This document shows positions 32,104 through 39,569 of a stretch of 44,595 nucleotides of DNA, piece by piece. The first letter of the stretch is position 1; each line of letters begins with the position of its first letter. The notes below the pieces were generated by a model, which was not told the DNA's origin, ran no database searches, and saw nothing but the letters and a program-made list of their open reading frames with translations. Source of the stretch: Acidimicrobiales bacterium. Its GTDB lineage: Bacteria; Actinomycetota; Acidimicrobiia; Acidimicrobiales; SZUA-35. A program made the translations under genes and the position numbers. The stretch covers positions 70,990 through 115,584 of the forward strand of contig JAHDBV010000004.1 of assembly GCA_020630195.1 (NCBI GenBank), given 5' to 3'.

Positions 32104-32132
32104 TTGTGTCATTTGTGTTACGGACGTAACAT
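32104..32132 (+). promoter_or_regulatory. Orphan promoter with embedded palindrome
   Basis: -35 TTGTGT (32104-32109), exactly 17 bases, -10 TAACAT (32127-32132). The perfect inverted repeat TGTTACG-GA-CGTAACA (32116-32131) covers the spacer and -10 and could bind a repressor. No protein gene follows on this strand; it reads toward the 3' end of recR. Confidence 0.65.
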
Positions 32133-32138
32133 GAGTGC

Positions 32139-32266
32139 AAACATCACGGCAGGTCGACGATCTCCGTACACCCAGCCCGCCCGCGCCTCGGAGGTCGGCG
32201 GCCTGTCGTGATGGTTTCTCCCGGTTCCCTCGCCTCCGCCCCGCCACTCACCGAGTGCCGGGGCGG
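32139..32266 (+). ncRNA. Candidate small RNA: long hairpin with C-rich loop plus terminator
   Basis: The predicted start, six to seven bases after the -10, falls on the first base of a long inverted repeat. 32139-32153 pairs with 32202-32217 (15 bp, one bulged G at 32214, one G-U). The stem continues as 32154-32156 with 32199-32201, an A-G mismatch, and 32158-32166 with 32189-32197. The result is about 27 bp in total. The 22-base loop (32167-32188) holds three CCC runs. A second hairpin at 32236-32266, CCGCCCCG with CGGGGCGG and CACTC with GAGTG around an ACC loop, would terminate it. I cannot place it in a known RNA family; the actinobacterial 6C RNA also has C-rich loops but with runs of six. 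Only weak coding potential is visible. Confidence 0.6.
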
Positions 32267-32312
32267 TGTGCTGTCCGGGCCCGGGTGAACCGGCCGGCGG
32301 TGCCGCTCGGGA

Positions 32313-32915
32313 TCAGACGGAGCGTCGACCCTCGAGCGCCCGGCCGAGGGTGAGCTCGTCGGCGTATTCGAGGTCGCCGCCGACGGGAAGGCCCGACGCG
32401 AGCCGGGTCACGGTGATCTCGAACGGGGCGAGGATCTTCGACGAGATGAACGCCGCCGTCGTCTCACCCTCGATGTTCGGGTTGGTGGCGAGGATGACCT
32501 CGTCGATGGGTTCGCTCGCCACCCGGAGGGCCAGTTCCCGGATCTTCAACTGCTCGGGGCCGATGCCCTCGAGCGGATTGATGTTGCCGAGCAGCACGTG
32601 ATAGCGGCCTCGGAACGCGCCGGTCTTCTCCATGGCGGCGATGTCCTTCGGCTCCTCCACCACGCAGAGCACGGTGTCGTCGCGGCGATCGTCACCGCAG
32701 ATCTCGCACTCGGTGCCCTCGGCGACGTTGAAGCACCGCTCGCAGAACGACACCTTGTCCTTCACCGCGATGAGCGCGTCGGCGAGGCGTTGCGCGTCGA
32801 CCTTGTCGGTCTTGAGCACGTGGAAGGCGATGCGCTGGGCCGACTTGGGCCCGATGCCCGGCAGACGGCCGAGCTCGTCGATCAGGATCTCGACCGGCTT
32901 GGCGTAGGCCGCCAC
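32313..32915 (-). CDS. recR: Recombination protein RecR
   Basis: 200 residues, standard length. Helix-hairpin-helix [22 protein letters not shown], zinc finger [19 protein letters not shown] (four Cys), and Toprim domain [44 protein letters not shown] with [15 protein letters not shown]. Works with RecFO to load RecA at gaps. GTG 32915 starts just after the ybaB stop (one base between), so translation is coupled; a longer frame upstream shadows ybaB. Confidence 0.95.
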   Translation of the reverse strand: MAAYAKPVEILIDELGRLPGIGPKSAQRIAFHVLKTDKVDAQRLADALIAVKDKVSFCERCFNVAEGTECEICGDDRRDDTVLCVVEEPKDIAAMEKTGAFRGRYHVLLGNINPLEGIGPEQLKIRELALRVASEPIDEVILATNPNIEGETTAAFISSKILAPFEITVTRLASGLPVGGDLEYADELTLGRALEGRRSV

Positions 32916-32916
32916 C

Positions 32917-33255
32917 TCAGCCGCCGAGCATCCCGCCGAGCCCACCCATGTCGGGCAGGCCCATGCCCTCGATGGTGCTCGACTGCATCTCGGCCACCTG
33001 GTTGCTGGCGTCGCGCACGGCGGCGAGCACGAGGTCTTCGAGCATCTCGACGTCGCTCGGGTCGACGACGTCGGCGGAGATCGAGATGCCGCGCATCTGG
33101 CCATCGCCGGTCATGGTGACGGTGACCTTGCCGCCACCGGCCGATCCCTCGACGGTGGTGTTGGCCTGCTGTTCCTGGGCCTCGGCGAGCTGGCTCTGCA
33201 TGGCCTGGGCCTGCTCGAGGAGGGCGCCGAGGTCGAATCCGCTCTGGTCGGTCAT
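32917..33255 (-). CDS. YbaB/EbfC family nucleoid-associated protein
   Basis: 112 residues: helix [80 protein letters not shown], then a Gly/Met-rich tail. This is the YbaB dimeric DNA-binding fold. Lies between dnaX (16 bases upstream) and recR as in most bacteria. A GGAG lies about 12 bases before the ATG. Confidence 0.93.
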   Translation of the reverse strand: MTDQSGFDLGALLEQAQAMQSQLAEAQEQQANTTVEGSAGGGKVTVTMTGDGQMRGISISADVVDPSDVEMLEDLVLAAVRDASNQVAEMQSSTIEGMGLPDMGGLGGMLGG

Positions 33256-33271
33256 GGTGATCGCTCCGTGA

Positions 33272-35227
33272 TCAGTGTTGGTCTTCGACGACCGAGCCCG
33301 GGAACGCCTGGGTCAGTCGCTCGACGCCGCTGGCTGCGGCGTCGGGTGCGTCGGTGAGGGCCGAGAGGTCGACGTCCTCGTCGGCGGTGACGGGCGCCGG
33401 AGCGGCCGCCGGGGTGGGGGGTGGTGAGCCGATCACCCGGGGTGCCGGTGCGGCGGCCGAGGCGTCGGTCACGAGCTGGAGGTCGACCTGGACGCCGGTG
33501 TGGCTGCTGATGGCCTGGGCGAACTCGCTGACGAACTCGTCGCAGCGTTGGCGGTGGATGTCGTTCGGCAGGCCGAACCGGACGGTGGTGCCCTCCACCG
33601 AGACGAAGCTCCCGGCTCGCAGACGGGTGCGGGCCTTGCGATCGAGCCGGGCGGCGAGGTCGTCGCCTTCCCAGGCGTGCTGGAGGGTGCCGAGGTCGAG
33701 CGTTCCACCCGGAGCCGCCGCCGGGGCGGGTGCGGGTGCCGGGGTCTCGGCCGCCGGTGCCGGAGCCGGGGCCGGCGCAGGGGCCGGCTCGGGCGATGCG
33801 GCCGCAGCGGGTGCGGGCGTCGGCTCGGCTGCCGGTGGTGGCGGCGTGTCGGCGGCCGGCGGGGGCGTGTCGGCGGGCGGAGGAGGGGGCGGCGTCGATC
33901 GGGCCGGGGCCCCGTCGCTCTTCTTCGCGAGCAGGGCACGGCCGGCGTCGCCGGGGCGCGAGCGGGGTGACGGCGGCGGACCCGACGACGCGGGTGCGGC
34001 CGCAGCCGGCGCGGGCGTCGGAGCAGGAGCCGCTGCGGCGGGGGGTGTCTCGGCCACGGGAGCAGCGGCAGCGGCTGGCGCCGCGACGGGTGCCGGTGCG
34101 GCGGCGGGGGCTGCGGCGGCCGGGACGCCGTTGGCGATCCGGGCTTCGAGCTGTTCGACCCGTTGGGCGAGCGCGGCCACGTCGGTGTCGGTCGGCCGGG
34201 TGAGGCGCAGCAGCGTCACCTCGAGCGGCACCCGAGGGTCGGGAGCCTGGCGCATCTCGACGAGGGCGGCGCCGAGCATCTCCATCGAGCGGGTCACCGT
34301 GGCCGGGCCGAGGGCATCGGCCAGTTCGGTGGCGGTCTCGCGGGCCCGATCGGAGAGGTGATCGAGCTTGGCCCCCATCGAGGACAGGAACGTGTCCCGC
34401 AGCTGATCGACGGTGTTCTCGGCGATCACGCGTGGCTCGCGGCCGTTGGTCATGGCCTCCTGGACGAGGCGGATGGCGGCGGCCGAATCGCTCCCGGCGA
34501 TGGCCCGGCAGAGATCGGCGGCGACGGTGGCCCCGTCGGACGCGCCACCACCGGCGGCCACGAGATCGAGGGCGGAGAGGGTGTCCCGAGCCGAGCCGCC
34601 GCCCTGACGGAGTGCGAACTCGAAGCCGTCGTCGTCGATGTCGAGCCCGGCGTCTTCGGCGACGGAGCGCAGGTGGTCGGAGAGTTCACCGGCCGGCAGC
34701 AGCTGGAAGTTGAAGTGCTGGGTCCGGCTGCGGATCGTCTGGACGACCTTGTGGGGCTCGGTGGTGGCGAGCACGAACACGACGTGGTCGGGCGGTTCCT
34801 CGAGGGTCTTCAGCAGCGCGTTCTCGGCACCGGCCGAGAGCATGTGGACCTCGTCGAGGATGTAGACCTTCGTGCGGCCGGGGGAACCGAGATGCACCCG
34901 GGAGATGAGGTCCCGGACGTCGTCGACCTTGTTGTGGCTGGCGGCGTCGAGCTCGTGCAGGTCGAAGCTGGTGCCGTGCTCGATGGCCTGGCACGAATCG
35001 CATTCCCCGCACGGCTCGCCGTCTTCGACGTTCGGGCAGTTCATCGCCTTGGCGAGCACCCGGGCCGTGGAGGTCTTGCCGGTGCCACGGGGGCCGGAGA
35101 ACAGGTAGGCGTGGCTCGTGCGTTCCTCGGCGACGGCCGTGCGCAGTGCCTGCACGACGTGCGACTGCCCGCGGATCTCCGAGAACCGCTGGGGTCGGTA
35201 ACGGCGGTAGAGCGACTGGTAGGCCAT
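33272..35227 (-). CDS. dnaX: DNA polymerase III subunit gamma/tau
   Basis: 651 residues. Clamp-loader AAA+ ATPase: MAYQSLYRRYRPQRFSEIRGQ, Walker A SGPRGTGKTS (G45-T52), zinc Cys 64/73/76/79, Walker B YILDEVHML (D125-E126), sensor 1 LATTEPHKV, and the arginine-finger region. Domain III spans to about 375. Residues about 390-530 are an Ala/Pro-rich low-complexity linker, then a tau-like C-terminal domain (LQHAWEGDDLAARLDRKARTRLRAGSFVSVEGTTVRFG). ATG 35227 follows minus -10 TAGGAT (35236-35241) by eight bases. Downstream: ybaB, recR. I see no slippery site for a shorter gamma form. Confidence 0.95.
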   Translation of the reverse strand: MAYQSLYRRYRPQRFSEIRGQSHVVQALRTAVAEERTSHAYLFSGPRGTGKTSTARVLAKAMNCPNVEDGEPCGECDSCQAIEHGTSFDLHELDAASHNKVDDVRDLISRVHLGSPGRTKVYILDEVHMLSAGAENALLKTLEEPPDHVVFVLATTEPHKVVQTIRSRTQHFNFQLLPAGELSDHLRSVAEDAGLDIDDDGFEFALRQGGGSARDTLSALDLVAAGGGASDGATVAADLCRAIAGSDSAAAIRLVQEAMTNGREPRVIAENTVDQLRDTFLSSMGAKLDHLSDRARETATELADALGPATVTRSMEMLGAALVEMRQAPDPRVPLEVTLLRLTRPTDTDVAALAQRVEQLEARIANGVPAAAAPAAAPAPVAAPAAAAAPVAETPPAAAAPAPTPAPAAAAPASSGPPPSPRSRPGDAGRALLAKKSDGAPARSTPPPPPPADTPPPAADTPPPPAAEPTPAPAAAASPEPAPAPAPAPAPAAETPAPAPAPAAAPGGTLDLGTLQHAWEGDDLAARLDRKARTRLRAGSFVSVEGTTVRFGLPNDIHRQRCDEFVSEFAQAISSHTGVQVDLQLVTDASAAAPAPRVIGSPPPTPAAAPAPVTADEDVDLSALTDAPDAAASGVERLTQAFPGSVVEDQH

Positions 35228-35338
35228 CGGAGCCGATCCTACCGACGGCCCCCGACAGCGCTGGTGGTGGGTACGGCGCCGTCTGCGATCGGTGGTGGGC
35301 ACGCGATGCTTGCCGCGGTCTGCGCATGCAGCGACAAA

Positions 35339-35483
35339 CAGACGCCTGCCCTCGCAAGTGGTGGCCAGGCGATCTGCGGCGCACCGAGGGTTCCGCTGAG
35401 AGCTGCTGCCTCCCGGCCCTGACTCGGTTCACGGGCCCCGGTCGCACAGGACCCGACCACCACCTGCCAGAGCAGGCGTCTGC
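35339..35483 (-). ncRNA. ffs: Signal recognition particle RNA (4.5S-like)
   Basis: Minus strand, about 145 bases. The apical domain has the conserved SRP core: GTCAGG, then GCC-GGGA-GGC, then AGCAGC (35402-35423 on the plus strand), followed by GGTGCG...ATCGCCTGG, similar to small bacterial SRP RNAs. The ends pair perfectly over 11 bp (CAGACGCCTGC with GCAGGCGTCTG, 35339-35349 with 35472-35482) and the stem continues as GGTGGTGG with CCACCACT. A -10 TACGAT (35489-35494) ends just before the 5' end. The RNA binds Ffh and FtsY for membrane targeting. The tetraloop reads GGGA where most species have GGAA. Location directly upstream of dnaX-ybaB-recR matches many genomes. Exact ends are inferred. 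Confidence 0.88.
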
Positions 35484-35536
35484 CCGATATCGTACCGACT
35501 CCTGATCGGGAGCGGCCAACGGTCTCACTCGATCAA

Positions 35537-35624
35537 GGAGGAGTGCGAGAGCGGCCGAATCGGCACGCTTGGAAAGCGTGTGAAGGGAGACCTTCCGTGG
35601 GTTCGAATCCCACCTCCTCCGCCA
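35537..35624 (+). tRNA. tRNA-Ser (anticodon GGA)
   Basis: 85 bases plus encoded CCA. Acceptor GGAGGAG pairs with CTCCTCC; anticodon stem CACGC/GCGTG with loop TTGGAAA gives GGA; long class II variable arm GAAGGGAGACCTTC; T arm GTGGG-TTCGAAT-CCCAC; discriminator G. Confidence 0.96.
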
Positions 35625-35629
35625 AGCAG

Positions 35630-35666
35630 ACGGCCGCCGCTCGGAACACTGGGTCGGCGGTCGTTT
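35630..35666 (+). terminator. Terminator of tRNA-Ser
   Basis: ACGGCCGCCG (35630-35639) pairs with CGGCGGTCGT (35655-35664; one G-U) and is followed by TT (TTT counting the last stem base), six bases after the CCA. The following 35667-35809 holds a -10-like TACATT at 35738-35743 and no gene. Confidence 0.65.
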
Positions 35667-35809
35667 CGCGTCCGCTCCGCAGATGCGAGCGGGCAGGCCT
35701 TCCGGACTCGCTCGCCGGCCTCTGAGAGCCGGTGGACTACATTCGCGTCTTCGGACGAGTCGACCACGAGGTCTGACGCGGCGCAGCCGCTCTCGATCGG
35801 AGAGATTCG

Positions 35810-36193
35810 TTGACACTCTCGAGATCTGGGCTTGCGCTCTTGGCGATCTTCGCCGCATCGTGCACGGCCGACGACGAATCCGCGTCGGTGACGACGCAAG
35901 TCGACACCACGGTGCGGGCGTGCGAGTCAACCCACGCGGTGACCGACTCCGAGATCGAGGACATGCGCGCACTCCTCGATGTGGCCGACTTCAACGGCGA
36001 GGGGAACCTCCCCGTCTCCCGCTTCTTCGGACTGTGCGAGGCCGCCGCGTTCGAACTCGCTGCGGAGGTCGGGATTCACGCCTTCGTCTCCAAGCGCGAC
36101 GGCGAGTGGATCTCCGATCTGGTGGACACGTTCACCAACTCCCTTGCCCTCGTGGTCGTCGACGGCGAGGTCGTCGGCGCACGGCATCTCTAG
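35810..36193 (+). CDS. Small lipoprotein, hypothetical
   Basis: 127 residues from TTG 35810: signal MTLSRSGLALLAIFAASC with lipobox FAASC (Cys18), then TADDESASVTTQ spacer and a compact domain ACESTHAVTDSEIEDMRALLDVADFNGEGNLPVSRFFGLCEAAAFELAAEVGIHAFVSK...LALVVVDGEVVGARHL with two further Cys that could form a disulfide. No family recognised. GGAGAG lies seven bases before the TTG. Somewhat less GC-rich than its neighbours. Confidence 0.65.
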   Translation: MTLSRSGLALLAIFAASCTADDESASVTTQVDTTVRACESTHAVTDSEIEDMRALLDVADFNGEGNLPVSRFFGLCEAAAFELAAEVGIHAFVSKRDGEWISDLVDTFTNSLALVVVDGEVVGARHL

Positions 36194-36248
36194 GAACGCC
36201 AGCCGGCGCGCCTGGGAACCCGCTCGGGCCCGCTGACGTTGACCGGGC

Positions 36249-36587
36249 ATGAGTGAGAACGCCGGCAAGCGCCGGGTCTTCGTGATCCACCCCGACCGTG
36301 TCGGTCGACGGAAGTTCCGTGGTGAGGTGCGACTCACCGACACCGCCCTCGTCGCCGGTCGACCAGGGAGTCCGCCACTCGTGCGGCTGGGGCGCGATGA
36401 GATCGCGTCGGCCGCGGCGGTGCGGACCCTGTCGGGCCCCGGGAGCACCTACACCGCACCCCGCTCGTGGGTGCTGCGGATCGAAGCGACCGAGGCGGCG
36501 GGTCGTGCCGTGGTCGGTGTCGTGATGCCCCGGCCCGAGGCGGAGCGGTGGGCAGCTGAGCTCGAGGCGTTCAGACGGCGCGGGTGA
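36249..36587 (+). CDS. Hypothetical protein, possible PH-like fold
   Basis: 112 residues, MSENAGKRRVFVIHPDRVGRRKFRGEVRLTDTALVAGRPGSPPLVRLGRDEIASAAAVRTLSGPGSTYTAPRSWVLRIEATEAAGRAVVGVVMPRPEAERWAAELEAF. Alternating strands followed by a final amphipathic helix fit a PH-like barrel. No named family. It overlaps the 3' end of the Ddn-like gene by 17 bases, convergently. Confidence 0.55.
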   Translation: MSENAGKRRVFVIHPDRVGRRKFRGEVRLTDTALVAGRPGSPPLVRLGRDEIASAAAVRTLSGPGSTYTAPRSWVLRIEATEAAGRAVVGVVMPRPEAERWAAELEAFRRRG

Positions 36588-37011
36588 CGAACACGGGGAT
36601 CTCCCGGTCGGTCTTCGCCTGGTACTCCGCGTAGTTCGGGAACACGTCGACGCCGCGCTGGAACCAGGCGGCGCGTTCCTCACCCTCGACACGGCGGACC
36701 TCGGTGTCGAACGGCTCGGGGCCGTCCTGGATCATCACCTTCGGATCGGCGACGAGGTTGTGGAACCAGCCCGGGTGCTCGGGTGCACCGCCCTTCGAGG
36801 CGATGATCGCGTACTCACCCTCGTGCTCCACGCGCATCAGCGGGACCTTGCGGACCTTGCCGGTCTTGCGGCCGACGGTGGTCATCACGATGATCGGGAT
36901 GCCGGTGTCGCGCAGCGTGTTGGCTTCGGTGCCACCGGAGGCCTCGTAGGCGGCGGCCTGGTCGGCGACCCATTGCCAGGTGGACGGTTCGTACTCTCCG
37001 GAGATCGGCAT
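36571..37011 (-). CDS. Nitroreductase-family deazaflavin (F420)-dependent oxidoreductase, Ddn-like
   Basis: 146 residues. Typical sequence: IIVMTTVGRKTGKVRKVPLMRVEHEGEYAIIASKGGAPEHPGWFHNLVADPKVMIQDG...VFPNYAEYQAKTDREIPVFVTR. The motifs T.GRKTGK.R..PL, SKGG.P.HP.W..NL..P and the C-terminal YQ.KT.REIPV are those of the Ddn/DUF385 family, which uses F420H2. Physiological substrate unknown (quinones are suggested for relatives). ATG 37011 is six bases after -10 TAGGTT (37018-37023). Confidence 0.88.
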   Translation of the reverse strand: MPISGEYEPSTWQWVADQAAAYEASGGTEANTLRDTGIPIIVMTTVGRKTGKVRKVPLMRVEHEGEYAIIASKGGAPEHPGWFHNLVADPKVMIQDGPEPFDTEVRRVEGEERAAWFQRGVDVFPNYAEYQAKTDREIPVFVTRAV

Positions 37012-37025
37012 GGGTCGAACCTACG

Positions 37026-37916
37026 TCAGTTCGTCGTCCCGTCGAAGCTCGACTGGATGAACGTGTCGTAGCGGCGACGCCGGACCCGCTGTTGCCACGC
37101 CCGCTCCACCTTCTGGAGGCGGTTGAGGAGCGGGAAGGTCTTCAGGTCTTCGGCCCAGGACGCTTCGGCCTCTTCGATGGTCGGCGGAGCGAGATCGGGC
37201 ATGGCCCGACGGAACGACTCGATCGACGCGGTCCGCCAGTTCTCGTGGCCGGTTCGGGCGAGGTTGGCCACCACGTCGTTGGCGACGGCCCGTGGGTCCT
37301 GCCAGCGGCGGACGAGCTTGGTGAGCTCGCGGAGCAGGATCGGTCGCAGGGGCGCGGGGTACATGGAGAGGAACGGGCCGATGTCGAGCTGCCACTCGCC
37401 GTCGTCGGCCCACAGGAACGGAGTGCCGACGTCGAGCAGGGTCACGCCGTGGTCGCCGAGGCTCCAGTTGGAGTACTGCGCGTCGATGCTGACTCCCGCT
37501 CCGACGGTGGCGACCTGTTCGGCCACACCGACGAGCAGCGGGTGGTCGGGGTCGGGCTCGGTCTCGCCCATCAGTCGGTCGCCGAGCGAGTCGGGGTCGA
37601 GCAGGGGTTGCACGAGGTAGGCCACGGTGGCGTCGCCCCGATCGACGGTGTGCATCTCGGTGTCGACCACGTCGATCCCGAGGGAGCGGACCGCCGCGAG
37701 GTAGCGCTCGACGGTGGCGAGATAGGCGGCGGCATCGGTGGCGGACGCGCCGGGGAGACGTTTCGCCACGACGGTCGGTGTGTCGGTGGGCCAGCCGAGG
37801 GCGAGGCTGATCTCGCCGATCCCGACGACCCGGAGGGCCGACAGGTCCCGTCGGTCGATCGCGTCCACGACCCGACCTTCGAGGTCGCCCAGTTCGGTGT
37901 TCTCGATCAGCGCCAT
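37026..37916 (-). CDS. DUF6206-like protein with kinase-like motifs
   Basis: 296 residues, MALIENTELGDLEGRVVDAIDRRDLSALRVVGIGEISLALGWP. GGAGGAA lies five bases before the ATG. It resembles the uncharacterised DUF6206 family. Weak kinase-like features: TVVAKRLPG (possible ATP lysine), VAYLVQPLLD hinge-like, AQYSNWSLGDHGVTLLDVGTPF which has the Asn and a later Asp but no clear H.D catalytic base. Possibly a degenerate kinase. The C-terminal region is helical and basic. Confidence 0.6.
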   Translation of the reverse strand: MALIENTELGDLEGRVVDAIDRRDLSALRVVGIGEISLALGWPTDTPTVVAKRLPGASATDAAAYLATVERYLAAVRSLGIDVVDTEMHTVDRGDATVAYLVQPLLDPDSLGDRLMGETEPDPDHPLLVGVAEQVATVGAGVSIDAQYSNWSLGDHGVTLLDVGTPFLWADDGEWQLDIGPFLSMYPAPLRPILLRELTKLVRRWQDPRAVANDVVANLARTGHENWRTASIESFRRAMPDLAPPTIEEAEASWAEDLKTFPLLNRLQKVERAWQQRVRRRRYDTFIQSSFDGTTN

Positions 37917-37977
37917 GCGGTTCCTCCGGCGCCGAGTCTGGACGATGCCGCCGGCCGGGGCCATCGGGACGGTGCGG

Positions 37978-38730
37978 TCAGGGGCGGCCGCTGCGGGCGA
38001 ACTCCGTGAGTCGTTCCTCGGTGTCGGGCGTGAGGGAGACGAGGAAGCGGCGCTCGGCCATGGCGGTGAGCAGGGCCCCGGTCACCATCTCGACGGTGTC
38101 GGCGCCCTCCACGGGCCGGTCGCTCATCACCCGGGCACCGGATCGGCCCCAGGCGACGGCGGAGGTGGGGAAGGCCGTGTCGGTGAGGCGGGGTGCGAGG
38201 TAGTGGGTGGCGACGCCGTCGGCGGCGACCTGCTGGGCGAGGGCCCGGGCGAAGCCCAGGAGTGCGGCTTTGGTGGTGGCGTAGGAGGCGTTGCCTCCGC
38301 CGGGATCGGAGAACAACCCGGCGGAGGAGCCGGTGACGATGAGGTGGCCTTCGCCTCTCGCTCGCATGGCGGCGAGGTGGGGCTGGATCGTGCGCACGAC
38401 GCCGGTGACGTTCACGTCGAGCAGGCGGCTCCACTCCTCGATCGGCACGTTCTCGACCCGCCCGCCCGAGGCGATCCCGGCGTTGGCCATCACGACGGCG
38501 ACGGGGCCGGTCCCGGTGGCGATCCGGGCGAGTTCGGCCATGTCGGCGTCGGAGGTGACGTCGGCGACGACGGGCACGATCCGGCTCTCCCCGTCGAGGC
38601 TCGACGGGTCGAGGTCGGCGGCGATGACGGTGGCGCCACGGTCGCGGAAGGCGAGCGCGGCGTCGAGACCGATGCCGTTGCCGGCACCGGTCACCACCGC
38701 CACGGTCTCGGTGAGGTCCAGGGTGGTCAT
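37978..38730 (-). CDS. Short-chain dehydrogenase/reductase
   Basis: 250 residues, classical SDR: AVVTGAGNGIG (cofactor Gly motif), ATVIAADLDPSSL (Asp after beta-2 suggests NAD preference), VVMANAGIASGG (NAG), LLDVNVTG, IVTGSSAGLF (catalytic Ser), ASYATTKAALLGFA (YxxxK). Substrate unknown. It starts seven bases after the hydrolase stop upstream, so they probably form an operon. Confidence 0.9.
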   Translation of the reverse strand: MTTLDLTETVAVVTGAGNGIGLDAALAFRDRGATVIAADLDPSSLDGESRIVPVVADVTSDADMAELARIATGTGPVAVVMANAGIASGGRVENVPIEEWSRLLDVNVTGVVRTIQPHLAAMRARGEGHLIVTGSSAGLFSDPGGGNASYATTKAALLGFARALAQQVAADGVATHYLAPRLTDTAFPTSAVAWGRSGARVMSDRPVEGADTVEMVTGALLTAMAERRFLVSLTPDTEERLTEFARSGRP

Positions 38731-38737
38731 CGGGGCC

Positions 38738-39445
38738 TCAGTCGGCGAGTGCTCGTGCGGTCAGCTTCCACGACGTCGGGTCGACGCCGAAGCCGATGTG
38801 GGCGCACGACACCTCGATGTTCGTGGTGGTCGGGTTGACCGAGTCGACGCAGGCCTCCCACGACACCACGCCGTCCCTCTTGGAGTAGAGCGCGGTGACG
38901 GGGGTGCGTAGCGGTACGTCGTCGCGGTCGAAGATGGCCTGTTCGATCTCGTCGACATCGACCCCGCGCTGGCGGAACAGATCGGCGGTGACCGTGTACT
39001 TCGGTCCGCCGATGATCGGGGAGCCGAGCGTGACGATGCGCCGCACCGCGTGCGGATGGTCACGGGCGACCTCCCGGGCGAGGTAGCCGCCGAGGCTCCA
39101 GCCGACGAGGTCGATGGGGGAGCCGACCTCGTCGAACACCTCGAGCACACGCTCGCCGAGCCGCTCGACCCAGGCGGGCACGTCGTCGCCCGTGTTGACG
39201 CCGAGTCCCCACCCGACGGGGCGGTGGTCGAGGAAGCGGAGGTACGACTGGAGCGGGGCGAGCACCAGATCGTTCGTGCCGAAGCCGGGCACGGTCATCA
39301 CCGTGCGGCCGGAGCCGCGGGGTTCCTTGAGCAGTGACGGCGTGGCGAGCAGGAGTCGGCCGATGTCGAGGCCGACCCGGGCTTCGGTGAGCAGGCGCGT
39401 CCAGCCCGGTTCGGGTGGTGTGAGCGCGACGGCGTGCGTTGTCAT
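38738..39445 (-). CDS. Alpha/beta hydrolase (lipase-like)
   Basis: 235 residues from ATG 39445 with GAGG upstream and a -10-like TACGGT about 25-30 bases before it. Oxyanion region TVMTVPGFGTNDLV, nucleophile elbow DLVGWSLGGYLAREVA (G-W-S-L-G), Asp region YSKRDGVVSW, His in CAHIGFGVDPTSW. All three catalytic residues are present. The pattern VPGFG and VTLGSPI resembles triacylglycerol lipase/esterases. Transcribed with the SDR downstream. Confidence 0.82.
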   Translation of the reverse strand: MTTHAVALTPPEPGWTRLLTEARVGLDIGRLLLATPSLLKEPRGSGRTVMTVPGFGTNDLVLAPLQSYLRFLDHRPVGWGLGVNTGDDVPAWVERLGERVLEVFDEVGSPIDLVGWSLGGYLAREVARDHPHAVRRIVTLGSPIIGGPKYTVTADLFRQRGVDVDEIEQAIFDRDDVPLRTPVTALYSKRDGVVSWEACVDSVNPTTTNIEVSCAHIGFGVDPTSWKLTARALAD

Positions 39446-39569
39446 GGCGACCTCGCGGGGATCGAGAAGGGGAGTGTCACCGTAGTCACCGACTCTTGGC
39501 GGACGGCCATCGGCGGGTTGTCCGGGATCGATCATCGGATCCTCACCTCCGGTCGGTAGACCCGTGGGT

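Noticed and set aside
32139..32217. Identity of the candidate RNA as 6C RNA or 6S RNA.
   Set aside because: Loop has runs of three C rather than six, only one C-rich loop is present, and there is no large internal bulge as in 6S.
32135..32353. A 72-codon plus-strand frame over the candidate small RNA.
   Set aside because: Arg/Pro-rich composition, no ribosome site, and it runs through the terminator hairpin and into the end of recR.
33660..34130. Apparent repeat array in dnaX (GCCGG/CGGGT-rich).
   Set aside because: It is the Ala/Pro-rich linker of the tau subunit, common in Actinomycetota.
35667..35809. Possible gene between tRNA-Ser and the small lipoprotein.
   Set aside because: Frames there are short, basic and overlap the tRNA or its terminator.
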